Counted from the stretch's first letter, positions 15,510 through 23,257 are shown. The stretch: DNA of 27,374 nt from ZC4RG17 sp035304485 (GCA_035304485.1 DATGPZ010000015.1:1-27374), one strand, 5' to 3'. A program made the numbers and translations. The notes: generated by a model not told the origin, from the sequence alone.

Positions 15510-16708
15510 CAAGCCCCCACAGGCCCCAGACCGCCGGATCCGATCCAAGCCGCCAGCGCCTCCGACCAGATGCCGATGGCGCCCGCCCCCTCGGCCCCCT
15601 CCCGCACTTCCCGATCAGAAGTCACGACCACCGTCCCGTCGGCGGCGTGTTCGAGGATCCACTCGTCGGCGGAGTGGACATAGACCACCCGGGCCCGTTT
15701 GCTGCTGGGGATGGTGGATGTGTCGACCGAAGAGTCGAACACGACCACCACCATGGCTCCAGGAGGCGAGAGGGTGGAGATCTGGCCCGCGGCCGCGATC
15801 AAGCGGTTGCGGGTGGTGGCGCCGGGCTCGCCACTCACCTGGAAGGCCACGTTGTAGCCATCGATCAGCCATCGGAGCGGACGCCCCAACAACCAGCGAA
15901 CGGCTTCAGCACGGTCGGGGCGCATCCCTTCGGGCAGGCGGACGGCCTCGGGCTCTGCCGGTGCGGCGCCTTGGTCGAGGGGTGGGCGCCTCACCGCGAC
16001 GACGATGCGATCGAGATGTTCGGCCATTTCCGCCGGGTCGTCCGGAAACCACCCACCCGACGACGTAGTCGTGACCGGCCCCGGAGCCCGGCGCTCCCGT
16101 TCCAACATCTGACGGAGAGACTCGATGCGCTCCTCGGCCGTCTGGAGCTCCGCTTCGAGACGTTGGACCCGGCTGGAGATCTGAGCGGCCCTACGCGCCT
16201 CTTCGCGGGCTCGGCTCTCCGCCAACCGGCGACCTCGTTCGGCCCCTTCGATTCGTCGGTGGAGGCGATCGCGCACCCTTCTCTCCGCGGAGGCGACATC
16301 GACCGCGCCCGTCCTGAGGTCGGCCTCCAATTCCTCTATCCGGGCCAACGCATCGGCCAGCCTCCGCTCGAGCGCCGACCGGCTCTCCGAAGCCTGCCGT
16401 TCCTCCGCTTCGGCAGCGAACGCCGCCAGGCGGTCTTCCCAGCCCTCTGGACGGAGCACGAACAACCCGGCCGGGCTCTGTTCGTCGAGTTCCTCGTCGG
16501 AGGCGGCCACCTCCGCCCGCAGCCACTCCGACTCGTCCAGCTCGACGAGTGCCCGCCGCACGATCGGGGGCGGAATACGCCGAGCGGAACTGTCGGCCAG
16601 TGGGCGGAGTGGGGAGGGAACGTCGTCATCGTCCATCCGCTGCAGCGTGCGGCGGAGCTGATCTGCCGCCGGACGGAGCAACTCGATGGTGAGGCGGTCG
16701 AAATCCAT
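15509..16708 (-). CDS. coiled-coil protein with C-terminal NYN (YacP-like) nuclease domain
   Basis: A 399-residue protein. Residues ~85-215 are a long charged helix region (for example ALERRLADALARIEELEADL) predicted to form coiled coil. After a linker, residues ~275-395 match the NYN/YacP PIN-like fold: LIDGYNVAFQ, AMVVVVFDSSVD, VVYVHSADEWILEHA and TVVVTSDREVREGA, with acidic residues in the expected metal positions (D in DGYN, D in VFDSS, D in SDRE). Relatives are putative RNA endonucleases. The start ATG at 16708 has AGAGGT directly adjacent. It leads the same-strand run NYN-ndh-Cys-rich-queG. The coiled coil may mediate oligomerisation or partner binding. Confidence 0.85.
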   Translation of the reverse strand: MDFDRLTIELLRPAADQLRRTLQRMDDDDVPSPLRPLADSSARRIPPPIVRRALVELDESEWLRAEVAASDEELDEQSPAGLFVLRPEGWEDRLAAFAAEAEERQASESRSALERRLADALARIEELEADLRTGAVDVASAERRVRDRLHRRIEGAERGRRLAESRAREEARRAAQISSRVQRLEAELQTAEERIESLRQMLERERRAPGPVTTTSSGGWFPDDPAEMAEHLDRIVVAVRRPPLDQGAAPAEPEAVRLPEGMRPDRAEAVRWLLGRPLRWLIDGYNVAFQVSGEPGATTRNRLIAAAGQISTLSPPGAMVVVVFDSSVDTSTIPSSKRARVVYVHSADEWILEHAADGTVVVTSDREVREGAEGAGAIGIWSEALAAWIGSGGLGPVGA

Positions 16709-16740
16709 ACCTCTGTGGACGCTAACCGCTAGGAACCGAT

Positions 16741-17928
16741 TCAGTCGGCCAGCCCGGCACGGACCAGGAAGGACGCCATCTGACCCCGCGTCACAGGCTC
16801 ATCCGGACAAAACCGGTCATTCGCCGGCGGATCGCAGCCCCGCGTGATACCCGCCGCCGCCAACGCCCCCACCTCCGCCTCGAACACATGCCCCGAAACA
16901 TCCGAAAACGCTGCCGGAGCCGACGCCAAACCCAACGCCCTACCCAAGAACGCCGCCATCTGACCCCGCGTCACAGGCTCATCCGGACAAAACCGGTCAT
17001 TCGCCGGCGGATTACACCCCCGCGTGATGCCCGCCGCCGCCAACGCCTCGATGTCGTTGACGTGCGGGGAGCGGTCGTCGTCGGAGAACGTGCCTTCGGC
17101 CGCATCCGCACAGCCGATCCGCTCATCGGCCAGCGTCAGAGAGTCGAAATGGATTTCGTTCCTCACCGCCGACGTGTCACCGCCGTAGTACACGTCGAAC
17201 CAGAAGCTGTCGACATCCAGGTGCCCCTCGTCGGCTCGGCGAAATGCGATCCCGTCGCGTGAGAACGCCTCCTGGCCGTCGACCCAACCCTGGAGGGAGC
17301 CGTCGTGGCTGCCTGGCGTGTTCAGCTCGATCTTGCCTTCCACGCAATACCAACGACCATGGTCGAGGAGGGCCACCTCGTCGTCCCACACCCAGATGTC
17401 GCCCCGGTTGGAAGGCGAATCCAGGTGGTAGACGTAGAAGCCCAGCAACGTCTTGTCCGAGGGCCCGTTGGGGTCGGGGTCGGCCAGACCGGCATAGTCC
17501 CGTGAGAACAGCATCCGGGCAGACCAGCACGGCTCCGCCGGAGTGGTGCCGCGGTTGCCGAGGCAGTTGTAGGTGTAGAGGTTGGCGGGCCCCGGGAGCT
17601 TGCCCCGGTTTCGGGGCTCGATGTAGAAGCCGTCGGGGAACCTGATGAAGTAGCGCCAGTACAGGACCTCGGGATCGGCGATGCCGTGCTCGGAGAACTC
17701 CCAATGGCCAGAACTGCCCCAATGGCCACCCTTGGGGATGATGGAGCGAGCGCCGGGCCCGGTGTGCCCGTCGCCCAGCGGTTCCATGTCCTGGACCACC
17801 CGCGTGAACACCTCGGGGCCGTCGGTGAAGTCCTCGTCCAGCCACACATCTGCCACCGCAGAGGAAGCCGGCACCAGGACCGCACAGAGGACCGTCACCG
17901 ACCACCAGAACCCGTTGAGACGCCGCAT
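16741..17928 (-). CDS. secreted polysaccharide-lyase-like protein with two SLH-type repeats
   Basis: A 395-residue exported protein. Residues 1-26 form a signal peptide (MRRLNGFWWSVTVLCAVLVP, cut near SSAVA). Residues ~27-280 look like a beta-jelly-roll of the polysaccharide lyase 14/20 type: YWRYFIRFPDGFYIEP, a GKLPGPANLY loop, RWYCVEGKIELNTPG and GSLQGWVDGQEAF, with SFWFDVYYGG later. Residues ~283-395 carry two S-layer-homology-like repeats (GITRGCNPPANDRFCPDEPV and GITRGCDPPANDRFCPDEPV), probably anchoring it to the cell surface. Catalytic residues and substrate are not assigned; it could also be a binding protein. The ATG at 17928 is chosen because it directly begins the signal peptide. 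It diverges from the ilvB leader promoter. Confidence 0.8.
   Translation of the reverse strand: MRRLNGFWWSVTVLCAVLVPASSAVADVWLDEDFTDGPEVFTRVVQDMEPLGDGHTGPGARSIIPKGGHWGSSGHWEFSEHGIADPEVLYWRYFIRFPDGFYIEPRNRGKLPGPANLYTYNCLGNRGTTPAEPCWSARMLFSRDYAGLADPDPNGPSDKTLLGFYVYHLDSPSNRGDIWVWDDEVALLDHGRWYCVEGKIELNTPGSHDGSLQGWVDGQEAFSRDGIAFRRADEGHLDVDSFWFDVYYGGDTSAVRNEIHFDSLTLADERIGCADAAEGTFSDDDRSPHVNDIEALAAAGITRGCNPPANDRFCPDEPVTRGQMAAFLGRALGLASAPAAFSDVSGHVFEAEVGALAAAGITRGCDPPANDRFCPDEPVTRGQMASFLVRAGLAD
16774..16867 (-). repeat. SLH-repeat DNA copy A (94 bp)
   Basis: This stretch, coding for the last SLH-like repeat, is nearly identical to the copy 180 bp away at 16954-17047: the first 59 bp are identical and only about four bases differ overall. 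The exact 180-bp offset equals 60 codons. Confidence 0.85.
16954..17047 (-). repeat. SLH-repeat DNA copy B (94 bp)
   Basis: Partner of the copy at 16774-16867. The identity includes third codon positions, which points to recent duplication or gene conversion rather than protein-level selection alone. Confidence 0.85.
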
Positions 17929-17997
17929 CGCATCGCCAACATAGGCGTACCGAGATCTCACCGGCAGATCGGATCCACTCCGCCCGCGCCAAACGCT

Positions 17998-18025
17998 TTG
18001 ACTCATCGGAATGAGATGGCATACT
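17998..18025 (+). promoter_or_regulatory. promoter of the ilvB leader/operon
   Basis: TTGACT (17998-18003) and CATACT (18020-18025) are separated by 16 bp and match the housekeeping -35/-10 consensus at 5/6 and 4/6 positions. The start of transcription would fall around 18031-18034, only 3-6 nt before the leader-peptide ATG, so that peptide is probably translated from a nearly leaderless RNA. Confidence 0.65.
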
Positions 18026-18036
18026 TGGGCCCGAAC

Positions 18037-18069
18037 ATGACAGCCACCCTCGTACTCCTTATCGACTGA
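18037..18069 (+). CDS. ilvB leader peptide (MTATLVLLID), attenuator-type
   Basis: A 10-codon frame, ATG ACA GCC ACC CTC GTA CTC CTT ATC GAC then TGA, that encodes Leu-Val-Leu-Leu-Ile in succession, the three end products of the pathway genes it precedes. It lies just downstream of the promoter and upstream of a hairpin and an intrinsic terminator. This is the classic arrangement for ribosome-mediated attenuation: slow decoding at the Leu/Val/Ile codons when charged tRNAs are scarce should favour read-through into ilvB. No clear Shine-Dalgarno is present, in keeping with a near-leaderless transcript. Peptides this short are usually missed in annotation. Confidence 0.8.
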   Translation: MTATLVLLID

Positions 18070-18100
18070 CGTACACGCCCCCAAGATCGGCGTGTGCGTC
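18068..18100 (+). promoter_or_regulatory. attenuator stem 1 after the ilvB leader peptide
   Basis: GACGTACACGCC (18068-18079) pairs along its full length, with one G-U wobble, with GGCGTGTGCGTC (18089-18100) around a 9-nt loop. Its 5' arm overlaps the leader stop codon, so a ribosome at or near the Leu/Val/Ile codons would cover it. An alternative antiterminator pairing was not found by eye. Confidence 0.65.
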
Positions 18101-18106
18101 ACCTTG

Positions 18107-18131
18107 CCCTCCCCCACCGGGAGGGTTTTTT
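18107..18131 (+). terminator. intrinsic terminator of the ilvB attenuator
   Basis: CCCTCCC pairs with GGGAGGG around a CCACC loop and is followed by six T residues. It lies between the leader peptide and ilvB, 33 bp before the ilvB start, and is a textbook factor-independent terminator. Confidence 0.88.
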
Positions 18132-18164
18132 CTGTCCGAAACGACCCCGACCAGGAAGACGAAC

Positions 18165-19873
18165 ATGAGCCAGACCGGCGCCCAGCTACTACTCCAGGCC
18201 CTCTCCTACGAAGCCGTGGATGTTGCCTTCGGCGTACCCGGCGGTGCCATCCTGCCGTTCTACGACACCCTCTACGGCGGACCCGTTCGTCACATCCTCG
18301 CCCGCCACGAGCAGGGAGCGGGCCACATGGCGGAGGGCTACGCGTGGGCCACGGGCAAGGTCGGTGTCTGCATCGCCACCTCCGGTCCCGGAGCCACCAA
18401 CTTGGTCACTCCCCTGGCCGACGCCCTGGTCGACTCGGTTCCCATGGTGGCGATCACCGGCCAGGTGGCCACGTCGTCGGTCGGCAACGACGCCTTCCAA
18501 GAGGCCTACACGACCGGAATCACCATGCCGGCGACGAAGCACAACTACTTCGTGACCGACCCGGCGGAGATCCCCACCGTGGTCCACGAGGCATTCCACA
18601 TCGCCTCCACCGGACGTCCCGGACCGGTCCTGGTCGATCTCCCCAAGGACGTCCTCAACGCCACCGCCGAATGGTCGGATCCCGAGGACGTGAACCTTCC
18701 TGGCTACAAGCCGACCGTGGACGGGCACGTCCCCCGTATCCGGGAAGCAGCGGAGTTGATCGAGAAGGCCAACCGTCCGGTCCTGTACGTGGGCGGCGGG
18801 ATAATCAAGGCAGGAGCCGCCCCCCAGCTCCGGAATCTCGCCGAGCGAACCAACACGCCGGTGACGACCACACTGATGGGTCGCGGGGCTTTCCCCGACA
18901 CTCACCCTCTGGCGCTCGGTATGCCGGGGATGCATGGAACCTACGCCGCCATCTCGGCGCTGCAGCGGGCGGATCTCATCGTGGCCATCGGAGTCCGCTT
19001 CGACGACCGGGTCACCGGCGACCCGTCGACCTTCGCGCCCGAGGCGACCATCGTCCACATCGATGTGGATCCGGCGGAGATCGGCAAGGTCCGTGCCGCC
19101 GAGGTGCCGATCGTCGGTGATGCCGCCCGGGTGATCGAACAGCTCATCGAGGCGTGGGGCGATCGAGAGGTTCCCAATCGTGAGCCGTGGCTCGATCTGC
19201 TCCGGCGCTGGCAACGCGATCATCCGCTCCAGTACTCCCAGGATCCCGATGGGCCCATCAAGCCCCAGTACGTGATCGAGGAGCTGCACCGCCTGACCGG
19301 TGGCGAGGCCACCCTCGTGGCGGGAGTGGGACAGCACCAGATGTGGGCCAGCCAGTATTGGCAGTTCGAGAACCCTCGTCGCTGGATCAACTCGGGTGGG
19401 CTCGGCACGATGGGTTTCGCGGTCCCGGCGGCCGTCGGGGCGAAGGCGGGCCGACCCGACGACCTGGTGATCGCGGTCGACGGCGATGGCTGCTTCCAGA
19501 TGACGTCCCAGGAGCTGATCACCGCCGCCGTCGAGGGACTGCCGGTCAAGGTCGTCGTCTTCAACAACGGAGTCCACGGCATGGTCACCCAGTGGCAGCG
19601 CCTCTTCTACGAGGATCGCTTCTCGGCCTCCCAACTCGGCAACACCGTCGACTACGTGCGCCTCGCCGAGGCGATGGGCTGCCATGGCTTCCGGGCCACC
19701 AGCCCCGACGAGGTCGCCCCCACCTTGGAGAAAGCACTGGCCACCGACGACCGGCCGGCCGTCGTGGAGGTGGTCGTCGACCCCGAGGAGATGGTGTTCC
19801 CGATGGTTCCCGCTGGAGGATCGTGCGACGAGGTGTTCGTCGGCCGAGACGAGAAAGTGACACTCGCGAGATG

Positions 19874-19874
<1 letters not shown>
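18165..19874 (+). CDS. ilvB: acetolactate synthase large subunit IlvB
   Basis: The thiamine-diphosphate enzyme makes 2-acetolactate or 2-aceto-2-hydroxybutyrate, the first shared step of Val/Leu/Ile synthesis. The 569-residue protein has the N-terminal PYR domain with FGVPGGAILPFYDTL and the catalytic Glu49 in ARHEQGAGHMAEGYA, the SGPGATNLVTPLADA segment, a central FAD-binding-like domain (RFDDRVTGDP), and the C-terminal ThDP motif GDG at 440-442 followed by VVVFNNGVHGMVTQWQRLFY. The ATG has AGGAAG about 8 nt upstream. It is the first structural gene behind the attenuator and is followed by ilvN after 46 bp that hold a 7-bp tandem repeat. Confidence 0.97.
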
Positions 19875-19906
<32 letters not shown>

Positions 19907-19920
19907 GAGCGGAGCGAGCG

Positions 19921-20427
19921 ATGAAGCACACGACTCTGTCCGTCCTCGTCGAGAACAAGCCTGGGGTCCTGGCTCGAGTCAGCTCGCTCCTCGCCCGGCG
20001 CGGCTTCAACATCCACTCGTTGACCGTGGGCCCTTCCCACGAGAACGGGCTCTCCCGGATGACCATCGTGGTCGACGCCCCCGAGCTGGAGCAGGTGAAG
20101 AAGCAGCTCCACAAGCTGGTGAACGTGGTCAAGATCTCCGAGCTCGAGGACCGCTACTCGATCGAGCGGGAGATCATGCTCGTCCGGGTCAACGCCCAGC
20201 CGGCACGGCGACCCGAGCTGCTGTCGCTGGCCTCTATCTTCGACGCCACCGCCGTCGACGTGGGGCCGAACTCGATCGCCTTCCAGGTCGTGGGAGCACC
20301 AGACAAGGTGAATGATTTCCTCGACCTGGTGAAGCCCTACGGTGTGGTCGACCTCGTCAAGTCGGGCTGGGTGGCGCTGGCCCGGGAGACGAAAGGCCGA
20401 GGCCCCGCCTTGCGGGCGGTCAACTGA
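19921..20427 (+). CDS. ilvN: acetolactate synthase regulatory subunit IlvN
   Basis: The small subunit activates IlvB and confers feedback inhibition by valine. The 168-residue protein has an N-terminal ACT domain (residues ~3-76: TLSVLVENKPGVLARVSSLL, RRGFNIHSLTVGP) and a C-terminal ACT-like domain (~82-160) with DRYSIEREIMLVRVN and the VVDLVKSGWVALAR end typical of IlvN/IlvH. The ATG at 19921 has GGAG 6-7 nt upstream inside a GCGAGCGGAGCGAGCG stretch. It is followed by ilvC after 20 bp. Confidence 0.96.
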   Translation: MKHTTLSVLVENKPGVLARVSSLLARRGFNIHSLTVGPSHENGLSRMTIVVDAPELEQVKKQLHKLVNVVKISELEDRYSIEREIMLVRVNAQPARRPELLSLASIFDATAVDVGPNSIAFQVVGAPDKVNDFLDLVKPYGVVDLVKSGWVALARETKGRGPALRAVN

Positions 20428-20447
20428 AAACGACGAAAGAGGAACCT

Positions 20448-21452
20448 GTGGCAACGATCTACTACGACAAGGACGCCGACCCCAGCCTCATCCAGAGCAA
20501 GCGGGTGGCGGTCATCGGCTATGGCAGCCAGGGCCACGCCCACTCGCTCAACCTCAAGGAGTCGGGTGCGGAAGTGGTGGTCGGTCTCCGGGAGGGGTCC
20601 AAGTCGTGGGCGGAGGCAGAATCCGCCGGCCTGACGGTCAAGTCCGTGGACGAGGCCGCCGCCTGGGCCAACGTCATCATGCTGCTCGTACCCGACCAGC
20701 ACATGGCCGATCTCTACAAGGAGCAGATCGAGCCGCATCTGGACGAGGGTGACACCCTGATGTTCGCCCATGGCTTCAACATCCACTTCGGCGCCATCAC
20801 GCCGCCGGAAGACGTGGATGTGGTGATGGTCGCCCCGAAGGGACCGGGCCATCTCGTTCGCCGCACCTACACCGAAGGCTCCGGCGTGCCTTGCCTGATC
20901 GCGGTCCACCAGGACGCATCGGGACAGGCCAAGGACCTGGGCCTGTCGTATGCCCACGCCATCGGCGGCTCCCGGGCCGGCGTGCTCGAGACGACCTTCG
21001 CCGAGGAGACCGAGACCGACCTGTTCGGCGAGCAGGTGATCCTGTGCGGCGGTGTCGCCGAGTTGATCAAAGCCAGCTTCGAGACGCTCGTCGAAGCCGG
21101 CTATCAACCGGAGTCGGCCTACTTCGAGACGCTCCACGAGCTGAAGCTGATCGTCGACCTGCTGTACGAAGGCGGCCTGTCCTGGATGCGCTACTCCATC
21201 TCCGACACCGCCGAGTACGGCGATTACACCCGCGGTCCCCGGATCGTGACCGAGGAGACACGGGCGGAGATGAAAAAGGTCCTCGACGAGATCCAGTCGG
21301 GCGCATTCGCCAACGAGTGGATGGCACAGGCCCGCGAGGGAGCCCCTCACCTGCTGGAGCAGCGGGAGGCGAATCGTCGTCACCAGATCGAACAGGTCGG
21401 AGCCCAACTCCGCAACCTGATGCCGTTCATCGAACCGAAGCAAGCACCCTGA
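20448..21452 (+). CDS. ilvC: ketol-acid reductoisomerase IlvC (class I)
   Basis: The enzyme isomerises and reduces acetohydroxy acids with NAD(P)H and Mg2+. The 334-residue length marks the short class I. The nucleotide motif is VAVIGYGSQGHAHSLNL (24-29 core), the cofactor-specificity loop reads LREGSKSW, and two serines in that loop suggest NADPH. His108 lies in FAHGFNIHFGAI, followed by VAPKGPGHLVRRTY; metal ligands are in ETDLFGEQVILCGG, and the substrate-binding Glu/Ser residues are in ELKLIVDLLYEGGLSWM. The GTG start has AAAGAGGA upstream. It follows ilvN closely and precedes the leuA leader element. Confidence 0.97.
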   Translation: MATIYYDKDADPSLIQSKRVAVIGYGSQGHAHSLNLKESGAEVVVGLREGSKSWAEAESAGLTVKSVDEAAAWANVIMLLVPDQHMADLYKEQIEPHLDEGDTLMFAHGFNIHFGAITPPEDVDVVMVAPKGPGHLVRRTYTEGSGVPCLIAVHQDASGQAKDLGLSYAHAIGGSRAGVLETTFAEETETDLFGEQVILCGGVAELIKASFETLVEAGYQPESAYFETLHELKLIVDLLYEGGLSWMRYSISDTAEYGDYTRGPRIVTEETRAEMKKVLDEIQSGAFANEWMAQAREGAPHLLEQREANRRHQIEQVGAQLRNLMPFIEPKQAP

Positions 21453-21472
21453 GATCCACAGACGAGGCGCCA

Positions 21473-21559
21473 ATGACGAGTTTTGAGTGGAAGGTCCCGG
21501 GTGGCGGCTCCCGCCTCTCCTGCGGGGGGCTTCTCGCGCTTCTGTGGCCGGGCGTCTGA
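21473..21559 (+). CDS. possible 28-codon leader peptide upstream of leuA
   Basis: The frame starts at an ATG with GAGG 5 nt upstream, 20 bp after the ilvC stop, and encodes MTSFEWKVPGGG, then a Leu-rich end with GGLLALLWPGV (five leucines in all, four of them within five codons). Its stop codon is the first three bases of the loop of a strong hairpin (21546-21574). Placement before leuA suggests a leucine-sensing leader, but no U-rich terminator follows and the frame also lies within an inverted-repeat element, so it may be incidental. Confidence 0.35.
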   Translation: MTSFEWKVPGGGSRLSCGGLLALLWPGV

Positions 21560-21616
21560 GAGGACGACCCGGCCTCCCGGAACGTGACCGACCACCCGAA
21601 CACCCACCACTCAGAA
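21481..21616 (+). repeat. imperfect inverted-repeat element/structured leader before leuA
   Basis: The left arm (21481-21504, starting TTTTGAGTGG) is complementary to the right arm (21592-21616, ending CCACTCAGAA). The stem is 10 bp, then a 2x2 mismatch, 3 bp, a small internal loop and 7 bp (CGGGTGG/CCACCCG). It encloses two inner hairpins: GGCGG-ctc-CCGCC and the strong 21546-21574 stem. The right arm ends 2 nt before the leuA ribosome-binding site. It may be a regulatory RNA fold or a small mobile palindromic element. Confidence 0.55.
21546..21574 (+). promoter_or_regulatory. strong hairpin inside the leuA leader
   Basis: GGCCGGGCGTC pairs with GACG-a-CCCGGCC (one bulged A), giving 11 base pairs around the hexaloop TGAGAG. 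The loop contains the stop codon of the short upstream frame. No T-run follows, so it is not an ordinary intrinsic terminator. Confidence 0.6.
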
Positions 21617-21627
21617 CTGGAGAAAGC

Positions 21628-23136
21628 ATGAGCGACCGTCTGATCATCTTCGATACCACTCTGCGAGACGGGGAACAGGCCCCCGGCATCGCACTCACCC
21701 CCGACGAGAAAGTAGCCATCGCCCATCAGCTGGGCCGTCTGCGAGTAGACGTACTGGAGGCGGGCTTCGCCGCCTCCTCCCCGGGGGACTTCGAGGCCGT
21801 ATCCCGCATCGCCAACGACGTGCGAGGGCCGGTCATCGCCAGCCTGGCTCGGGCCCATCCCGACGACATCGACCAGGCCTACGAGGCCTTGAAGGGTGCC
21901 GAGCGCTTCCGCATCCACGTCTTCATGTCGACGTCCCCGATCCACATGGAGAAGATGCTGCGGATGACGCCCGACGAGGTGCTGAAGGCATCGGTCGAGG
22001 GCGTACGGCGGGCCCGGCGTTACACGGATGACGTCGAGTTCTCGCCTCAAGACGCCACCCGCTCCGATCCCGACTTCATGATCGAGGTGTGCCGTCAGGC
22101 GGTCGAGGCCGGAGCCACGACCATCAACATCCCCGACACCGTCGGTTACGCCACCCCCAGCGAGTTCGTCGAGCTCATGAAGCGGGTCTACGCCGAGGTC
22201 CGGGGTGACCGTGACGACGTCACGATGTCTGTGCACTGCCACGACGACCTGGGACTGGCGGTGGCCAACTCGCTGTCGGCCCTCTCTGCGGGTGCCCGCC
22301 AGATCGAAGGCGCCATCAACGGCATCGGTGAACGGGCCGGCAACACCTCGATCGAGGAGATCATCATGGCGGTCAAGACCCGCCAGGACGTCTTCGAGTT
22401 GGAAGTGAACGCCGATACGACCCAGATCTTCGAGACGTCCCGTCTCGTGTCCCGCCTCACTGGCTACCCGGTCCAGTTCAACAAGGCGATCGTGGGGCGG
22501 AATGCCTTCGCCCACGAATCTGGGATCCACCAGCACGGCGTGCTGCGGTCCCGCGACACCTACGAGATCATGGATGCAGCCTCGGTCGGCCAAGAGGGTG
22601 GCCAGATCATCCTCGGCAAGCACTCAGGGCGAGCCGGTTTCGCCGATGCGCTGGAGAAGCTGGGGATCACGCTGGAGGCGGACGAGTTCACCCGGGCCTT
22701 CGAGCGGTTCAAGCAGGTGGCTGATCGCAAAGTCCAGATCGGCGAAGAGGAGCTTCGGGCGCTGGTGGCGGACGAACAGGAGGTGCGGCCGGATTCTGCC
22801 GTCGAGTTGGTCGGCCTCCACGTGACCGGCGGCCACGACGTCACCCCGACCGCCACCGCCACCGTCCGTGTCGACGGCGACGAGAAGACCTTCACCGGGT
22901 CGGGTGACGGGATGGTGCACGCCTCATTCGCGGCCGTGAAACAGGCCTTCGACCTCGATGACGCTCGCCTGGTCGACTATCGGGTCGTACCGGTGACGTC
23001 GGGAGCCGACGCCATGGCCGAGATCAACGTCGTCATCCGGGTTGGTGAGCACACCTACAGCGGTCGCGCAGTCGCCACCGATGTGGTCGAAGGGTCGGCT
23101 CATGCCTTCGTGGAGGCACTGAACAAGGTGCGCTAG
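21628..23136 (+). CDS. leuA: 2-isopropylmalate synthase LeuA
   Basis: LeuA condenses 2-ketoisovalerate with acetyl-CoA, the first committed step to leucine, and is normally inhibited by leucine. The 502-residue protein has the DRE-TIM signature FDTTLRDGEQAPG at residues 8-20, the metal-binding His203/His205 in SVHCHDDLGLAVANS, and GAINGIGERAGNTSIEEI. A C-terminal LeuA dimer/regulatory domain follows (about residues 370-500) with HDVTPTATATVRVDG and GRAVATDVVEGSAHAFVEAL. The length fits bacterial LeuA type 1 rather than homocitrate or citramalate synthase, although these are close relatives. The ATG has GGAGAAAGC upstream. A longer in-frame extension into the leader is unlikely. Confidence 0.94.
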   Translation: MSDRLIIFDTTLRDGEQAPGIALTPDEKVAIAHQLGRLRVDVLEAGFAASSPGDFEAVSRIANDVRGPVIASLARAHPDDIDQAYEALKGAERFRIHVFMSTSPIHMEKMLRMTPDEVLKASVEGVRRARRYTDDVEFSPQDATRSDPDFMIEVCRQAVEAGATTINIPDTVGYATPSEFVELMKRVYAEVRGDRDDVTMSVHCHDDLGLAVANSLSALSAGARQIEGAINGIGERAGNTSIEEIIMAVKTRQDVFELEVNADTTQIFETSRLVSRLTGYPVQFNKAIVGRNAFAHESGIHQHGVLRSRDTYEIMDAASVGQEGGQIILGKHSGRAGFADALEKLGITLEADEFTRAFERFKQVADRKVQIGEEELRALVADEQEVRPDSAVELVGLHVTGGHDVTPTATATVRVDGDEKTFTGSGDGMVHASFAAVKQAFDLDDARLVDYRVVPVTSGADAMAEINVVIRVGEHTYSGRAVATDVVEGSAHAFVEALNKVR

Positions 23137-23153
23137 TCGTGGGTGGTAGGTGC

Positions 23154-23178
23154 GGTAGGTGGCGGTTCGCTGCCTACC
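23154..23178 (+). terminator. probable terminator after leuA
   Basis: GGTAGGTGGCG can pair with CGCTGCCTACC (11 pairs, two of them wobbles) around a GTT loop, 17 bp after the leuA stop and before the convergent DUF4387 gene. The downstream bases are pyrimidine-rich (CGCCTCCCCTTT) rather than a clean T-run. Confidence 0.5.
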
Positions 23179-23257
23179 CGCCTCCCCTTTCCCAGGAGGT
23201 CTGTGACCCCTCGTCGACGGGTCAAACTCGTCATCGTCTAGATCGCCGAGAAGATCC

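Noticed and set aside
17929..18003. Longer N-terminal extension of the secreted lyase-like protein starting at an upstream in-frame ATG near 18003
   Set aside because: It would bury the signal peptide behind about 25 charged residues and run into the ilvB leader promoter; the ATG at 17928 starts a normal signal peptide.
23137..23257. Possible small gene between leuA and the DUF4387 gene
   Set aside because: Only hairpin-forming, GGTAGG-type repetitive sequence is seen, with no supported start and frame; it is better explained as a terminator region between convergent genes.
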